A stretch of DNA of 64,000 bases. Origin: Chitinophagaceae bacterium (lineage in GTDB: Bacteria > Bacteroidota > Bacteroidia > Chitinophagales > Chitinophagaceae). The stretch is from contig JAEUVJ010000023.1 in the NCBI GenBank assembly GCA_016787085.1, positions 124,001-188,000 of the forward strand. The letters are read 5' to 3'. Under the pieces are notes generated by a model, which was not told the DNA's origin, did no database searches, and saw only the letters and a program-made list of their open reading frames with translations. Below are positions 46,425 through 54,609 of this stretch, piece by piece (position 1 is the stretch's first letter; every line of letters starts with the position of its first letter). A program made the position numbers and the translations under genes.

Positions 46425-47582
46425 CTATTTTTCTTTCAATGCTACCCAGCAGCACATGCCGGAATGAAAATGCTGTTGACCATTTTTTGTTCTTCCAAAC
46501 TCGCCATAGGTATAAAACCCTGCCATGGGCACCTGCCAGACTTTTGCCAGTCCTTCATTTTCCATTATTGTCAGTGGTCCTAATACCGGGGGCCTTCCGG
46601 CACAGGAAAAAATAAGCAAGGCATCGGGCTTATCTGTCAAAGAATTTTTAAGGGTCGTTGCTTCTGAAATAATTTCTTCTGAAATTTCAAAGTCAGGAGG
46701 GGTGGTGAAATGAAACTCAGAACCCTCTTCCATTTCTATATCCATGATCAAAGCACCGGATTCTCTATCTATCGACCGGGGCGATTTAATAATGGTTTCC
46801 CCATCCTTTCGTTTTGCAATAAAAGGGAAATGGATAGAGAGGTCTTTAAAAATATCGAAGCTTTCATCCCCGGTTTTTTCTGTCATGCCAAGGTATTTCA
46901 AATACATTTCCACGGCTGGTTTGCCATCAATGCTGTAAATTTTATTGCCTGAACTTTTTGTTACTTTTCGGGTAATGCCCAAAGGCTTCCATCCGTGAGT
47001 AGCCATACCATGTAAAGAAATTTTAGCGGCATCAAAAACCAATGCGGCAATACCATAACCCGATTCTTTTTGATGGGTAAATACATAGCTGTTCATGATG
47101 CTCCAATCGTCACCGGCCATACCTCCAAAAAAAACACAGTCTTCACCCAGCTCTCTAACCAATGTTTTTACTAATGTATCGCCATCAAAATATTGGCCAT
47201 CTCCATAAGTGCCACTGCAAGTCAATAAAAATGTTGGGGTTTTAAAACGATGCAAAGCTTTTTCAGCAAGGAGTGAAGCTGCTTTTTCCACATCGTCATT
47301 TTCCACATCTTCCATTAAGATAGTATAATACTCCGGGCTGACATCCAGCAAAAGAACAACTGTTTCACCTTCACTTTGATGCTCATTAATAAATTCGCCA
47401 CAGGAAGTGGCTCCAAAAACCTCTATTCCATGCCGGCTCAGCAACTCACAGACAGCTTTGCGGTCCAGCTTGACAGAAATAAATACAATGGCCAGAGCGG
47501 GTGCAAAACCATCTGCCATACTTTGCAGCAATGCCTCCTGTATTTCTTCTGCGGATCTCCCTTTGATAGATATGGCCCTCAT
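46425..47582 (-). CDS. FIST-domain sensor protein (first copy)
   Basis: A 385-aa cytoplasmic protein with FIST N (LAIVFISVKLDRKAVCELLS, VFGATSCGEFINEH, FGGMAGDDWSIMNSYVFTHQ) and FIST C (DALLIFSCAGRPPVLGPLT, QVPMAGFYTYGEFGRTKNG) domains. It is the first gene of the long minus-strand array, and the promoter must lie in the 430 bp to its right, where I see no clear consensus element. It is 14 bp from the second FIST gene. Confidence 0.92.
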   Translation of the reverse strand: MRAISIKGRSAEEIQEALLQSMADGFAPALAIVFISVKLDRKAVCELLSRHGIEVFGATSCGEFINEHQSEGETVVLLLDVSPEYYTILMEDVENDDVEKAASLLAEKALHRFKTPTFLLTCSGTYGDGQYFDGDTLVKTLVRELGEDCVFFGGMAGDDWSIMNSYVFTHQKESGYGIAALVFDAAKISLHGMATHGWKPLGITRKVTKSSGNKIYSIDGKPAVEMYLKYLGMTEKTGDESFDIFKDLSIHFPFIAKRKDGETIIKSPRSIDRESGALIMDIEMEEGSEFHFTTPPDFEISEEIISEATTLKNSLTDKPDALLIFSCAGRPPVLGPLTIMENEGLAKVWQVPMAGFYTYGEFGRTKNGQQHFHSGMCCWVALKEK

Positions 47583-48013
47583 ATTGGTTGATTGGCGGTT
47601 ATAATTAGGGCCGGCAGATAAGGCTTTGAATTTATCTTTTTTTCTTCAAACACTGTTGTGAGAAATATCAATATTTCCGGGGTAATGAGGTCTGTTGCGG
47701 CTTTTTGCATTTCCGGGACTTCCCGGAGATCAACACCCGGCTGACCTGGTAAAGGACGGCAAATGGATCAGCCTGCAGGTATTGTTAAATATACCTGCTG
47801 TATCTTAACCAGGCAAAAGGCACATAAGGAAAATCATCCCGCCGGGTGATAAAGGTCACATGCAGGGAAATCGGGCTACTCTATGTTTACACCCGATCTG
47901 AAGAAATGAACAAAGTGATCCGGTTTACATTACTGTGCGTTACCTGTGTGGCGTGGTGGCAGCGATAGTGGAGTTGATAGATTGGCTGAACAAGTAATCA
48001 TAAAATCAACGAT
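47583..48013. other. Intergenic region, likely promoter of the signalling array
   Basis: This 430-bp stretch separates the start of the minus-strand signalling array from a plus-strand gene. It has only a 20-codon frame (about 47,907-47,969, MNKVIRFTLLCVTCVAWWQR) that I do not consider reliable, and short inverted repeats such as TTCCGGGACTTCCCGGA (about 47,712). No -7 element close to the consensus is visible before the first FIST gene. Confidence 0.5.
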
Positions 48014-48229
48014 ATGAAACTAAACATGGGGTCAGCGGACAGAATCCTCCGCATCATTATAGCCGCGGTGTTGGGCTGGCTGTATTTCAGCGGAACAGTC
48101 ACGGGTACTTTGGGACTAATATTGGTAGTGTTAGGGGGTGTATTTGTGCTGACAAGCCTGATCGGTTTTTGCCCGCTCTACACGATATTTAAAATAAATA
48201 CATGCCCTCGTAAAGAAGGCTCAAAATAA
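48014..48229 (+). CDS. DUF2892 (YgaP-type) inner-membrane protein
   Basis: A 71-aa protein with two hydrophobic helices (about 12-30 and 33-55). The pattern MGSADRILRIIIAAVLGWLYF...GFCPLYTIFKINTCP, including the cysteines at the end of each block, is typical of DUF2892, small membrane proteins related to the C-terminal part of YgaP. The function is unknown, sometimes linked to sulfur metabolism. Terminator hairpins follow directly. Confidence 0.9.
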   Translation: MKLNMGSADRILRIIIAAVLGWLYFSGTVTGTLGLILVVLGGVFVLTSLIGFCPLYTIFKINTCPRKEGSK

Positions 48230-48252
48230 ATCTGCCCTGGATTCTGGCAGAT
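48230..48252 (+). terminator. Hairpin after DUF2892 gene
   Basis: Stem ATCTGCC/GGCAGAT with loop CTGGATTCT starts immediately after the stop codon. The T-run is weak, so termination may need the second hairpin. Confidence 0.5.
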
Positions 48253-48270
48253 GTTGATTGGTGATGGAAT

Positions 48271-48297
48271 AAAGGCAGGCCGCCCGGTCTAGCCTTT
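48271..48297. terminator. Hairpin between convergent genes
   Basis: Stem AAAGGC/GCCTTT followed by ATTTCTTTTAT on the plus strand lies between the DUF2892 gene and the minus-strand gene at 48,316. Confidence 0.55.
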
Positions 48298-48315
48298 ATT
48301 TCTTTTATAGACAGG

Positions 48316-48693
48316 TTATTCTTCTTTTCCTCCTTTTTCTCCCACAAACCAATGCTCTTTATTCTTAAACAGAACATTAAAAGTGGTCAGCGAGCCATAG
48401 CAACGGGTGACGTATTGCTGCATGTTCACTTTTTCCTCGTCGCTGAGTTTTTTGTTGCTGTTGATATTTTGCTCCAATACCCGAAGCCTGTCACGCAACA
48501 TCACTATTTTATGAAATAAATCCTCAATAGGGATTTCTTTCGGCTTTAATGATTTATCAAAGGGCTGCAACAGCATGACGCCTTTGGTCCATTTTTCTCC
48601 TAATGGAACATTTTCGGTAAGCCCACCCCAGAGGCGAAGTATTTTCAATAGCGATCTTTCCACTTCGCTGTGAGTTTCTATTTCTTCGGTCAC
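48316..48693 (-). CDS. Hypothetical protein, probable 3' remnant of a disrupted gene
   Basis: A 125-aa helical protein from a GTG at 48,691-48,693, rich in charged residues (ETHSEVERSLLKILRLWGGL, VMLRDRLRVLEQNINSNKK). I do not recognise the family. The frame stays open for at least about 45 codons further upstream without an ATG, running through the end of the recombinase gene in another frame. That extension also reads like coding sequence (GPGVIVGIRFATYLISFINHGIKEID). The simplest reading is that a longer host gene was cut by the recombinase-bearing element, leaving this 3' part. Whether it is still expressed is unknown. Confidence 0.55.
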   Translation of the reverse strand: MTEEIETHSEVERSLLKILRLWGGLTENVPLGEKWTKGVMLLQPFDKSLKPKEIPIEDLFHKIVMLRDRLRVLEQNINSNKKLSDEEKVNMQQYVTRCYGSLTTFNVLFKNKEHWFVGEKGGKEE

Positions 48694-48734
48694 ATTTTCC
48701 GGAATGATCTCGTCCAGTTTCTCATCCGTCTTAT

Positions 48735-50303
48735 CTATTTCCTTGATGCCATGATTGATGAAGGAAATGAGATACGTGGCGAAGCGGATGCCGACGATAA
48801 CACCTGGGCCATATTGCGTTGGTTGTGGTACCTTTTTCCGCTGTTTAGAGGGAAGGAAGGGGGTGCGGGGGTGGGAAGGTAGGAGAGGTCGATATGGATG
48901 TCTGATTTTCCGACAGTTATCTTATTGGTGATCATCTCAACAATTGACCTTTTTTCCTCAAACGGCAGCTTAATCCAGTTGTTGTAGAGGTCTTTTGCTC
49001 CGGCAAGGACTGTTTCCGAGGAGAGGTATTGAATTCTGAGGAAGTCTAGTTCTGCTTCCAATTCTGGAAGGGTATTTTCAAGTTGAGCAATACGTTCTTC
49101 AACAGGTTTTATGAGCGGAGCCAGTGTTTCTTTATTGAGTTCGCCAGTGAGCCGAAGGCCAACCAGCGCTTTTGCTTCCACTTGTAGTTTCGCTAGTTCT
49201 GACCTTGAATTGTCGAGAAGCTGCTGTTTTTCCTGGACGTCAATATCCGACCGTTTGAGGTAGTCGGAAATATTTGAATCGGTGAAAAGAAAGCTTTTCA
49301 ACTGTTCGAGGTATATTTCATCAATGTCAGCAACTTCAACCTTTGTATTGCACTCCTTACACCGATAGGTGGGGGTCTTGTCTTTGTGGTAAACGTACAT
49401 CTTTTTGCCGCAAGAGCAGGTCATATAGCCGGACAGCAGGTGAACGGCTTTGGGGCCTGGTTTCTTCATTTTTGCCATCTGTTCGCTTAATATCCGGTTA
49501 CATTCCTCCCAGGTAGTTTCGGGAATAAGAGCAGGACAGGGAACGTACACCCACTCACTATCTGACTTTATCCGGTTCCCTTTTTTTGCTGTTGTATAAT
49601 TTGTTCTGCGAATGCCTTTTGCGGTGGTGTCTTGCAGCAACCGGGCAACGGTTGTATGGCCGAATTTTGAACCGTTCCGGGTCCGGTACCCCATTTCATT
49701 TAGTTCCCGGGCAGTGGCTTTTTTTCGTTTTGTCTTTAGAAAGATTTCATACAATAACTTTCGGACAGGCGCTTCTTTTTCGTCTATGACTAGTTCTTTG
49801 CCTTGCCATTTGTAGCCAAATGAAGATTGACCATTTAAGGGTTTCCCGAGTTTCGCACGGATAGGGACAGATGCGGCCACCCGATCTGCAATTTCTTCTC
49901 TTTCCCAAGTAGCCATGGCCGCAATCATGGTATAGAACAGTCTTCCGGCAGGCGTGGAGGTGTCAATGCTTTCGGCTAAGGAGATGAGGTCCGCATTGTG
50001 GCTTTTAAAAATATCTGCAAACTCAAGAAGCTCTTTTGTATTACGTGCAAGCCGTGCAAGCTTCGAAAAAATAAGACCGGTTATCTTGCCAGCTTTAACA
50101 TCATTAAGCATTCGTTTTGTTTCCGGTAAATCCATTACCGACTTCCCACTGACCGCTTCTAATCTATAGACTTCCGCAACTTCCCATCCTTTTGCTTCTG
50201 CGTAGAGACGGGCACGTTTTTCATGATGCTCTGGGCTATCATCCTTCACCTGCATTTCGGTTGACACACGAATCCAGATACCAATTACTTTTTTCGATTC
50301 CAT
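48735..50303 (-). CDS. Large serine recombinase
   Basis: A 522-aa site-specific recombinase. Residues about 5-150 form the catalytic resolvase domain with the nucleophile serine in IRVSTEMQ (about residue 14) and the arginines of KLARLARNTKELLEF. A recombinase domain (GYKWQGKELVIDEKEAPVRKLLYEIF), a zinc ribbon (TCSCGKKMYVYHKDKTPTYRCKECNT) and a coiled coil follow. Such integrases insert and remove elements and usually lie at the element end beside the attachment site. The last 35 or so residues (from about NSGKRYHNQRN) look unlike the family, and another frame through the same DNA looks coding, so the element junction may lie at about 48,840. Confidence 0.9.
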   Translation of the reverse strand: MESKKVIGIWIRVSTEMQVKDDSPEHHEKRARLYAEAKGWEVAEVYRLEAVSGKSVMDLPETKRMLNDVKAGKITGLIFSKLARLARNTKELLEFADIFKSHNADLISLAESIDTSTPAGRLFYTMIAAMATWEREEIADRVAASVPIRAKLGKPLNGQSSFGYKWQGKELVIDEKEAPVRKLLYEIFLKTKRKKATARELNEMGYRTRNGSKFGHTTVARLLQDTTAKGIRRTNYTTAKKGNRIKSDSEWVYVPCPALIPETTWEECNRILSEQMAKMKKPGPKAVHLLSGYMTCSCGKKMYVYHKDKTPTYRCKECNTKVEVADIDEIYLEQLKSFLFTDSNISDYLKRSDIDVQEKQQLLDNSRSELAKLQVEAKALVGLRLTGELNKETLAPLIKPVEERIAQLENTLPELEAELDFLRIQYLSSETVLAGAKDLYNNWIKLPFEEKRSIVEMITNKITVGKSDIHIDLSYLPTPAPPSFPLNSGKRYHNQRNMAQVLSSASASPRISFPSSIMASRK

Positions 50304-50452
50304 TGTTCTATGATTTTGGGTGTCTATAAAGATACAAAATCAATCTCGATCCTAAATACGACGAACTGACTGACGATAATTTATTGAGTTAATTTCAAAA
50401 AATTCATGCCGAAAGTGAAATCATATATATCAAAAATCAATAGTTTCATTAG

Positions 50453-51529
50453 TTAGGTTGAGTATTTAACTGAATTGTATCCAAAATTCTTGTCATTGGT
50501 ATCGTTGTTACGAGGAGCAAATGGTTTGAAAGTAACATCAGGTTGTAGATATAGTTCAATGAGCCATCTGTTTATCGGTTCCCCACAACATAACCTAATT
50601 CTTATGACAATTTTGATGATGTTAATGATTTCGTTCAACCAGATACAAACCTCATTTAGGGTGGCGACAAATACAGGTGGATCAAAGTGGTTCAAATGAT
50701 TCCTGATATCTTTTATATTTATCAGGCTAGATGATTCTTTTTCAATTTTTAACTCGTTGCCTGTTATAGACTTCACCCACTTCAATTTGTCTAGGAGTCG
50801 CCTACCATGTCTTAGTCCTACTTTATTGAGATCAAATGACCACTCAGGTTTTTTGTGGTAAAAGGCCTTTAGATATAGCTGATTCAAGGATATGTCCACT
50901 AACGAAACTGTGTCATTGATGATACTTTTTAAAGAAAAAAGCCATTCGGATGTATGGAATAGGTGTGACGATGTTACCAGAAATTTTCGATTATGGGCAA
51001 TTCTTTTTGTAATTAACGGGAGAAAGCTAGTTATTAATACACCCTCTTGATTCAGTCTTGGAGTTATTGGGAAATTATCCCCGTACTGTTGTGATAATAA
51101 TTCGTCTTTTATTTGAATTTCACCACCATCTCCTTTATAGTAAAAATTCATGGCCACATCTATACTTCTATCCATCCAAAAACTGACAAGTTCAGGAAGC
51201 TCTAACTGTATATGGTTAAACGTGTTCTCTTTTTGCAAATGTTGACGTATAATCTTATAGTTTACCGGGGAAGAAGTTTTTTTCTGTTTAGTGGAAGGGT
51301 CAATCCATTCAATCTTTTTTAGTGTCAAATCTGATTTTAACTTACCAATGTTCTTATAGTGACTTCCAAAGAAGTGAGATGCAATAAGAAGGGATAGATA
51401 ATTCAGTCTTTCAGGATTGGGAATGCTATTGAAATGGAAAAACGTATGGTTGTACTTTTCAAATAGTTCGGGCCTGTCTATTGAAGCAATTGCGCCATTT
51501 GTATAATCAATATAAACATATTCATCCAT
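50453..51529 (-). CDS. Hypothetical protein with HEPN-like motif
   Basis: A 358-aa protein starting at the ATG at 51,527-51,529; an earlier TTG at 51,571 is less likely. It has no signal or membrane segments. Near residue 280 the sequence IKDIRNHLNHFDPP contains an Rx4H motif of the kind that forms the RNase active site of HEPN domains, set in a helical C-terminal region (LNEVCIWLNEIINIIKIVIRIR). The N-terminal 200 residues are not recognised. HEPN RNases are frequent in toxin-antitoxin and phage-defence systems, which suits this mobile region, but the assignment rests on a short motif. Confidence 0.65.
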   Translation of the reverse strand: MDEYVYIDYTNGAIASIDRPELFEKYNHTFFHFNSIPNPERLNYLSLLIASHFFGSHYKNIGKLKSDLTLKKIEWIDPSTKQKKTSSPVNYKIIRQHLQKENTFNHIQLELPELVSFWMDRSIDVAMNFYYKGDGGEIQIKDELLSQQYGDNFPITPRLNQEGVLITSFLPLITKRIAHNRKFLVTSSHLFHTSEWLFSLKSIINDTVSLVDISLNQLYLKAFYHKKPEWSFDLNKVGLRHGRRLLDKLKWVKSITGNELKIEKESSSLINIKDIRNHLNHFDPPVFVATLNEVCIWLNEIINIIKIVIRIRLCCGEPINRWLIELYLQPDVTFKPFAPRNNDTNDKNFGYNSVKYST

Positions 51530-51656
51530 AGATTCTAATTTTATTTTAAGGATCGTAAAGGGTAAGTTCAAAAACGAAAATTGCTATGAAAAATAACAAA
51601 ACTGCGAATCTTTTCAAAGAATCTTCAAGCTGAACAAATCGACTTTAGAATTAATA

Positions 51657-51680
51657 AAGCCTGATATAAATATCAGGCTT
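51657..51680 (-). terminator. Hairpin after ardC-like gene
   Basis: A perfect 10-11-bp stem AAGCCTGATAT/ATATCAGGCTT with a very short loop lies 17 bp after the stop codon of the antirestriction gene, with TTATTAA on its minus-strand 3' side. Confidence 0.7.
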
Positions 51681-51696
51681 GTGCATTTCAATTCTC

Positions 51697-52605
51697 TTAA
51701 AGCATCTCCGATTGCTCAACTTCTTTTGGATCGGCGGGGGCAGGCTGGTGATTCAAAATGAAATCAACCGCCTTCTGTGCATTGCCACTTGCCTGCACAA
51801 TGAACTTTTTGTCATTTTTCAGCTTCCCGACCCACCCTTTGATATATGCTGCGCTGTTGCGTTCAACAGAACTAAGGATACCGGTATAGGATGAGAGATA
51901 GGCTGAGCCCAGTTCAGCAGTCAATTCTTCGATGCTGTAGAGGTCGGAGCCAAACTCTGCCATCTCGGTGATGGTTGAGCGGTTTAGCCGTTTTTCATGC
52001 CCCGTACTGTGTACCAGTTCATGGAATAGCACAGCATAATACCCTTCCATACTTTTGAAGGTTTTACGCTTGGGCATATTGATGTAGTCTTCGGCAATGT
52101 GGTAATAAGCGTGTTGCTCTTTGTGCTTGATAGGAGGGCAGTGTTGCATACCGGTAAGGATGGCTTCGCACTCAAGGAGTGGCTCATGTTCTTTTGTAGC
52201 GACCGGCTCAATGAACGATTCAGGGATGTCTTTGCACTGGGCAATATTGAAGACTTTGTAATACCGCAGGATGGGCACTTTCTTCTGGGTTTCTTCCTCT
52301 CCTTCCTTTTTTTGAGGTGTTTTCCAGTAGATAACGACATGGCCGTGCTCGCCTTGCTGTACGGAGCCGCCGATCTTCTTCAATTGATCCCAAGTGAGGA
52401 ACAGGTTGCGCTCATACTGAAGCGACAGGAGGAGCCACAGGTTAATTCCCCGGTATGGCCGCTTGCTAACGAGATTCATCGGCATCCCGGCATTCGTCCA
52501 CGGCTGTTGCCAGGGAGCGGTGCCTTCTTCCAGAAGGGCAATCATTCGGTCAGTGACGATTTGATACACATCCAGCTTGGTGGATGAAGTGTTGTTTGAA
52601 TCCAT
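51697..52605 (-). CDS. ArdC-like antirestriction protein
   Basis: A 302-aa protein. Residues about 10-130 form the ArdC N-terminal ssDNA-binding domain (YQIVTDRMIALLEEGTAPWQQPW, RPYRGINLWLL). Residues about 150-290 form the zincin-like metallopeptidase domain with HELVHSTGHEKRL (about residue 192), which contains the HExxH metal motif. ArdC proteins protect incoming single-stranded DNA during conjugation and so mark transferable elements. The gene lies between a HEPN-like gene and the divergent tyrosine recombinase. Confidence 0.92.
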   Translation of the reverse strand: MDSNNTSSTKLDVYQIVTDRMIALLEEGTAPWQQPWTNAGMPMNLVSKRPYRGINLWLLLSLQYERNLFLTWDQLKKIGGSVQQGEHGHVVIYWKTPQKKEGEEETQKKVPILRYYKVFNIAQCKDIPESFIEPVATKEHEPLLECEAILTGMQHCPPIKHKEQHAYYHIAEDYINMPKRKTFKSMEGYYAVLFHELVHSTGHEKRLNRSTITEMAEFGSDLYSIEELTAELGSAYLSSYTGILSSVERNSAAYIKGWVGKLKNDKKFIVQASGNAQKAVDFILNHQPAPADPKEVEQSEML

Positions 52606-52786
52606 AATTCAGATGATTTAATTGTGAAAGAATTGTTTCTCTTAGTGTATGGAGAATGATGAGATTGAGTAAGAGAGGGAAATTTGCTTTTCCCGCAAAT
52701 TGAGCAGTTGGTTCCATTAATAATTTCTAAACCGATATCTGATAGTCTATTAATGGTATGAGTATTTTAGCTAAAAACTATTTATT

Positions 52787-53740
52787 ATGACCTTTACATC
52801 TGCAATTGTTAATTTCTTATCTCACTGTCGCCATGAAAAAGGCTTGAGTACTAAAACCCTAAAAGCCTATGAAACTGACTTAGTGCAGTTTGCTCGTTTT
52901 TTAAGAGGAACTTATATGGTGGCTAGTATTTCGAAAAATGAACTTCGGAGTTATTTGACATCAGTTTCAAGTTATAAGCCGAAAACTATTAAAAGAAAAA
53001 TAGCATCATTAAAGGCAATATTTAATTACTTAGAATTTGAGGATGTGATTTTAGTTAATCCGTTTAGAAAAATGAGGATTAAAATAAGAGAACCGAAAAC
53101 TCTTTGCTCTGTATTAGATTTTACCGAAGTAAAAAAAATATTCAAAAGTGGCTATAAGTTTACAAATGAGAAGAAGGTGAAAAGCAACTTTTCCTATTTA
53201 AATAGTTTACGAAATATTGTGATTATTGAATTGCTTTTTGCTACAGGAGCTCGAGTTTCTGAAATTGCAGGTTTAAAGGTTGATGATATTAATTTAACTA
53301 CAGGATTCGTGAAGATCACAGGCAAGGGGAATAGAGAAAGAGTTGTCCAAATATGTAATGATGAGACCTTGACGATTCTGAGATCTTATTATACTGCTTT
53401 TAAGGAAAAAATTGACAATAATAATGGGTTTTTTTTAATTAACCGGTTTAATCGGGGGCTAACAGATCAGTCAATTCGTCAAATCGTTAAACAGATATCC
53501 AAAAACGCAGGAATAAGTAAGCGAATTACACCGCATACATTTCGACATACTTTTGGGACACTTTTATTGGAAAACGGAGTTGACTTGCGATATATTCAAT
53601 CTTTGCTCGGACACAGTTCAATTACTACAACGCAGCTATATACTCATGTTTCGAAAAAACACCAGCGCCACTTATTAGCTTCCAAACACCCACGGAGAGA
53701 TATTAAAATAGAAGCTATTCCCTTACTCATATATCGATAA
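52787..53740 (+). CDS. Tyrosine recombinase, probable DNA invertase
   Basis: A 317-aa XerC/D-like recombinase. The N-terminal SAM-like core-binding domain spans about residues 1-95 (LSHCRHEKGLSTKTLKAYETDL). The catalytic residues are visible: R in TGARVSEIAGL (about 158), K in TGKGNRERVV (about 182), HxxR in HTFRHTFGTLLL (about 256-259), H in LLGHSSITTTQLY (about 282) and the nucleophile tyrosine in TTTQLYTH. Its stop codon lies inside a 27-bp site (53,733-53,759) whose exact inverted copy is at 55,478-55,504, so it probably inverts the 1.7-kb segment to its right. Its DNA is clearly more AT-rich than the flanking genes. Confidence 0.9.
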   Translation: MTFTSAIVNFLSHCRHEKGLSTKTLKAYETDLVQFARFLRGTYMVASISKNELRSYLTSVSSYKPKTIKRKIASLKAIFNYLEFEDVILVNPFRKMRIKIREPKTLCSVLDFTEVKKIFKSGYKFTNEKKVKSNFSYLNSLRNIVIIELLFATGARVSEIAGLKVDDINLTTGFVKITGKGNRERVVQICNDETLTILRSYYTAFKEKIDNNNGFFLINRFNRGLTDQSIRQIVKQISKNAGISKRITPHTFRHTFGTLLLENGVDLRYIQSLLGHSSITTTQLYTHVSKKHQRHLLASKHPRRDIKIEAIPLLIYR

Positions 53741-53759
53741 CTAATAATTATCAATGTAT
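53733..53759 (+). repeat. Left inverted-repeat recombination site
   Basis: A 27-bp site with arms ATCGATAA and TTATCAAT around a 7-bp centre CTAATAA, the layout of a tyrosine-recombinase core site. It contains the recombinase stop codon TAA (53,738-53,740) and the ATG (53,754-53,756) of the next gene. Confidence 0.9.
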
Positions 53760-54608
53760 CAATTTAACGAGAAGAACAATGTTTCATTGTTTCTATCAGA
53801 TTTACAGTTAATCAAACAAATCAAGAATTCCATTAACGGGAAAATTGAATTATATAGGCACTCTAATCTTGGACAAGTACTAATCATTAATGACGAAATA
53901 CAAAATATTGAGGCTTGGGCGCCGTTTTATCATGAAATTGTTGTTCATCTACCCATTTTGTTTATTGAAAAAATAGAGACTGTTTTAATCATAGGTGGCG
54001 GCTCTTTGTATGCAGCGCAAGAGGTATTGAAATATGAGTCAGTAAATGAAGTTTTCCTTGTAGATTTTGATAAGGACATAATAGATTTAAGTAGCAGATA
54101 TTATCCTCATGCCAAGAGGGTCTTAAATGATCGTAGACTGAAGATAGTAACGGAAGAGGCGTTTAATTACATTCAAAAAAGCAATCTTAAATTTGATTTA
54201 ATCATTAATGATTCTATAGATTTATTTAATAACGCGAAGAAATTCGTAAAAAAGAACGTTTACAAACTATTAGCCGAAAAGACCACTCGTTCTGGCGTTT
54301 GTAGTGATGTTATTTATCGGCATATTTTTGAGAAAAAAACAACGGTCAATACGGTGAAACAATTAAGGAATGGATTTACCACTGCATTCTCGCTAATTGC
54401 TATTCCAGAGTATCCCGGAATTTTGCATCTTCTTTCCATGTGGGGAAATAACAGTAACCTCACTCAAAAGTCTACAGAAGTTTATAATAAGATTCAAAAA
54501 GGCTGGCTTCTCCATCCCGAATTAAGCCCTTGTGAAATTTATAATGCAGGCTTTTTACCATTCTATCTGTATCTCCCACCTTACTTAAAAAAGATAATTG
54601 AAAGGTAA
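53754..54608 (+). CDS. Spermidine-synthase-like protein
   Basis: A 284-aa protein with the fold of aminopropyltransferases. It has a short N-terminal strand region (GQVLIINDEIQNIEAWAPFYHEIVVHLPI), the nucleotide-binding loop VLIIGGGSLYAAQEVLKY (about residues 79-96), the acidic VFLVDFDKDIIDL and FDLIINDSIDLF (about residue 148). The usual GGGDG is changed to GGGSL, and the catalytic aspartate region is altered, so the substrate may differ from putrescine or the protein may methylate or alkylate another target. The start codon lies inside the recombination site. A convergent gene of unknown function ends 1 bp away. Confidence 0.8.
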   Translation: MYQFNEKNNVSLFLSDLQLIKQIKNSINGKIELYRHSNLGQVLIINDEIQNIEAWAPFYHEIVVHLPILFIEKIETVLIIGGGSLYAAQEVLKYESVNEVFLVDFDKDIIDLSSRYYPHAKRVLNDRRLKIVTEEAFNYIQKSNLKFDLIINDSIDLFNNAKKFVKKNVYKLLAEKTTRSGVCSDVIYRHIFEKKTTVNTVKQLRNGFTTAFSLIAIPEYPGILHLLSMWGNNSNLTQKSTEVYNKIQKGWLLHPELSPCEIYNAGFLPFYLYLPPYLKKIIER

Positions 54609-54609
54609 A

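Noticed and set aside
47907..47969. 20-codon frame MNKVIRFTLLCVTCVAWWQR
   Set aside because: It has no ribosome site or terminator and no clear relation to the neighbours; such short frames arise by chance.
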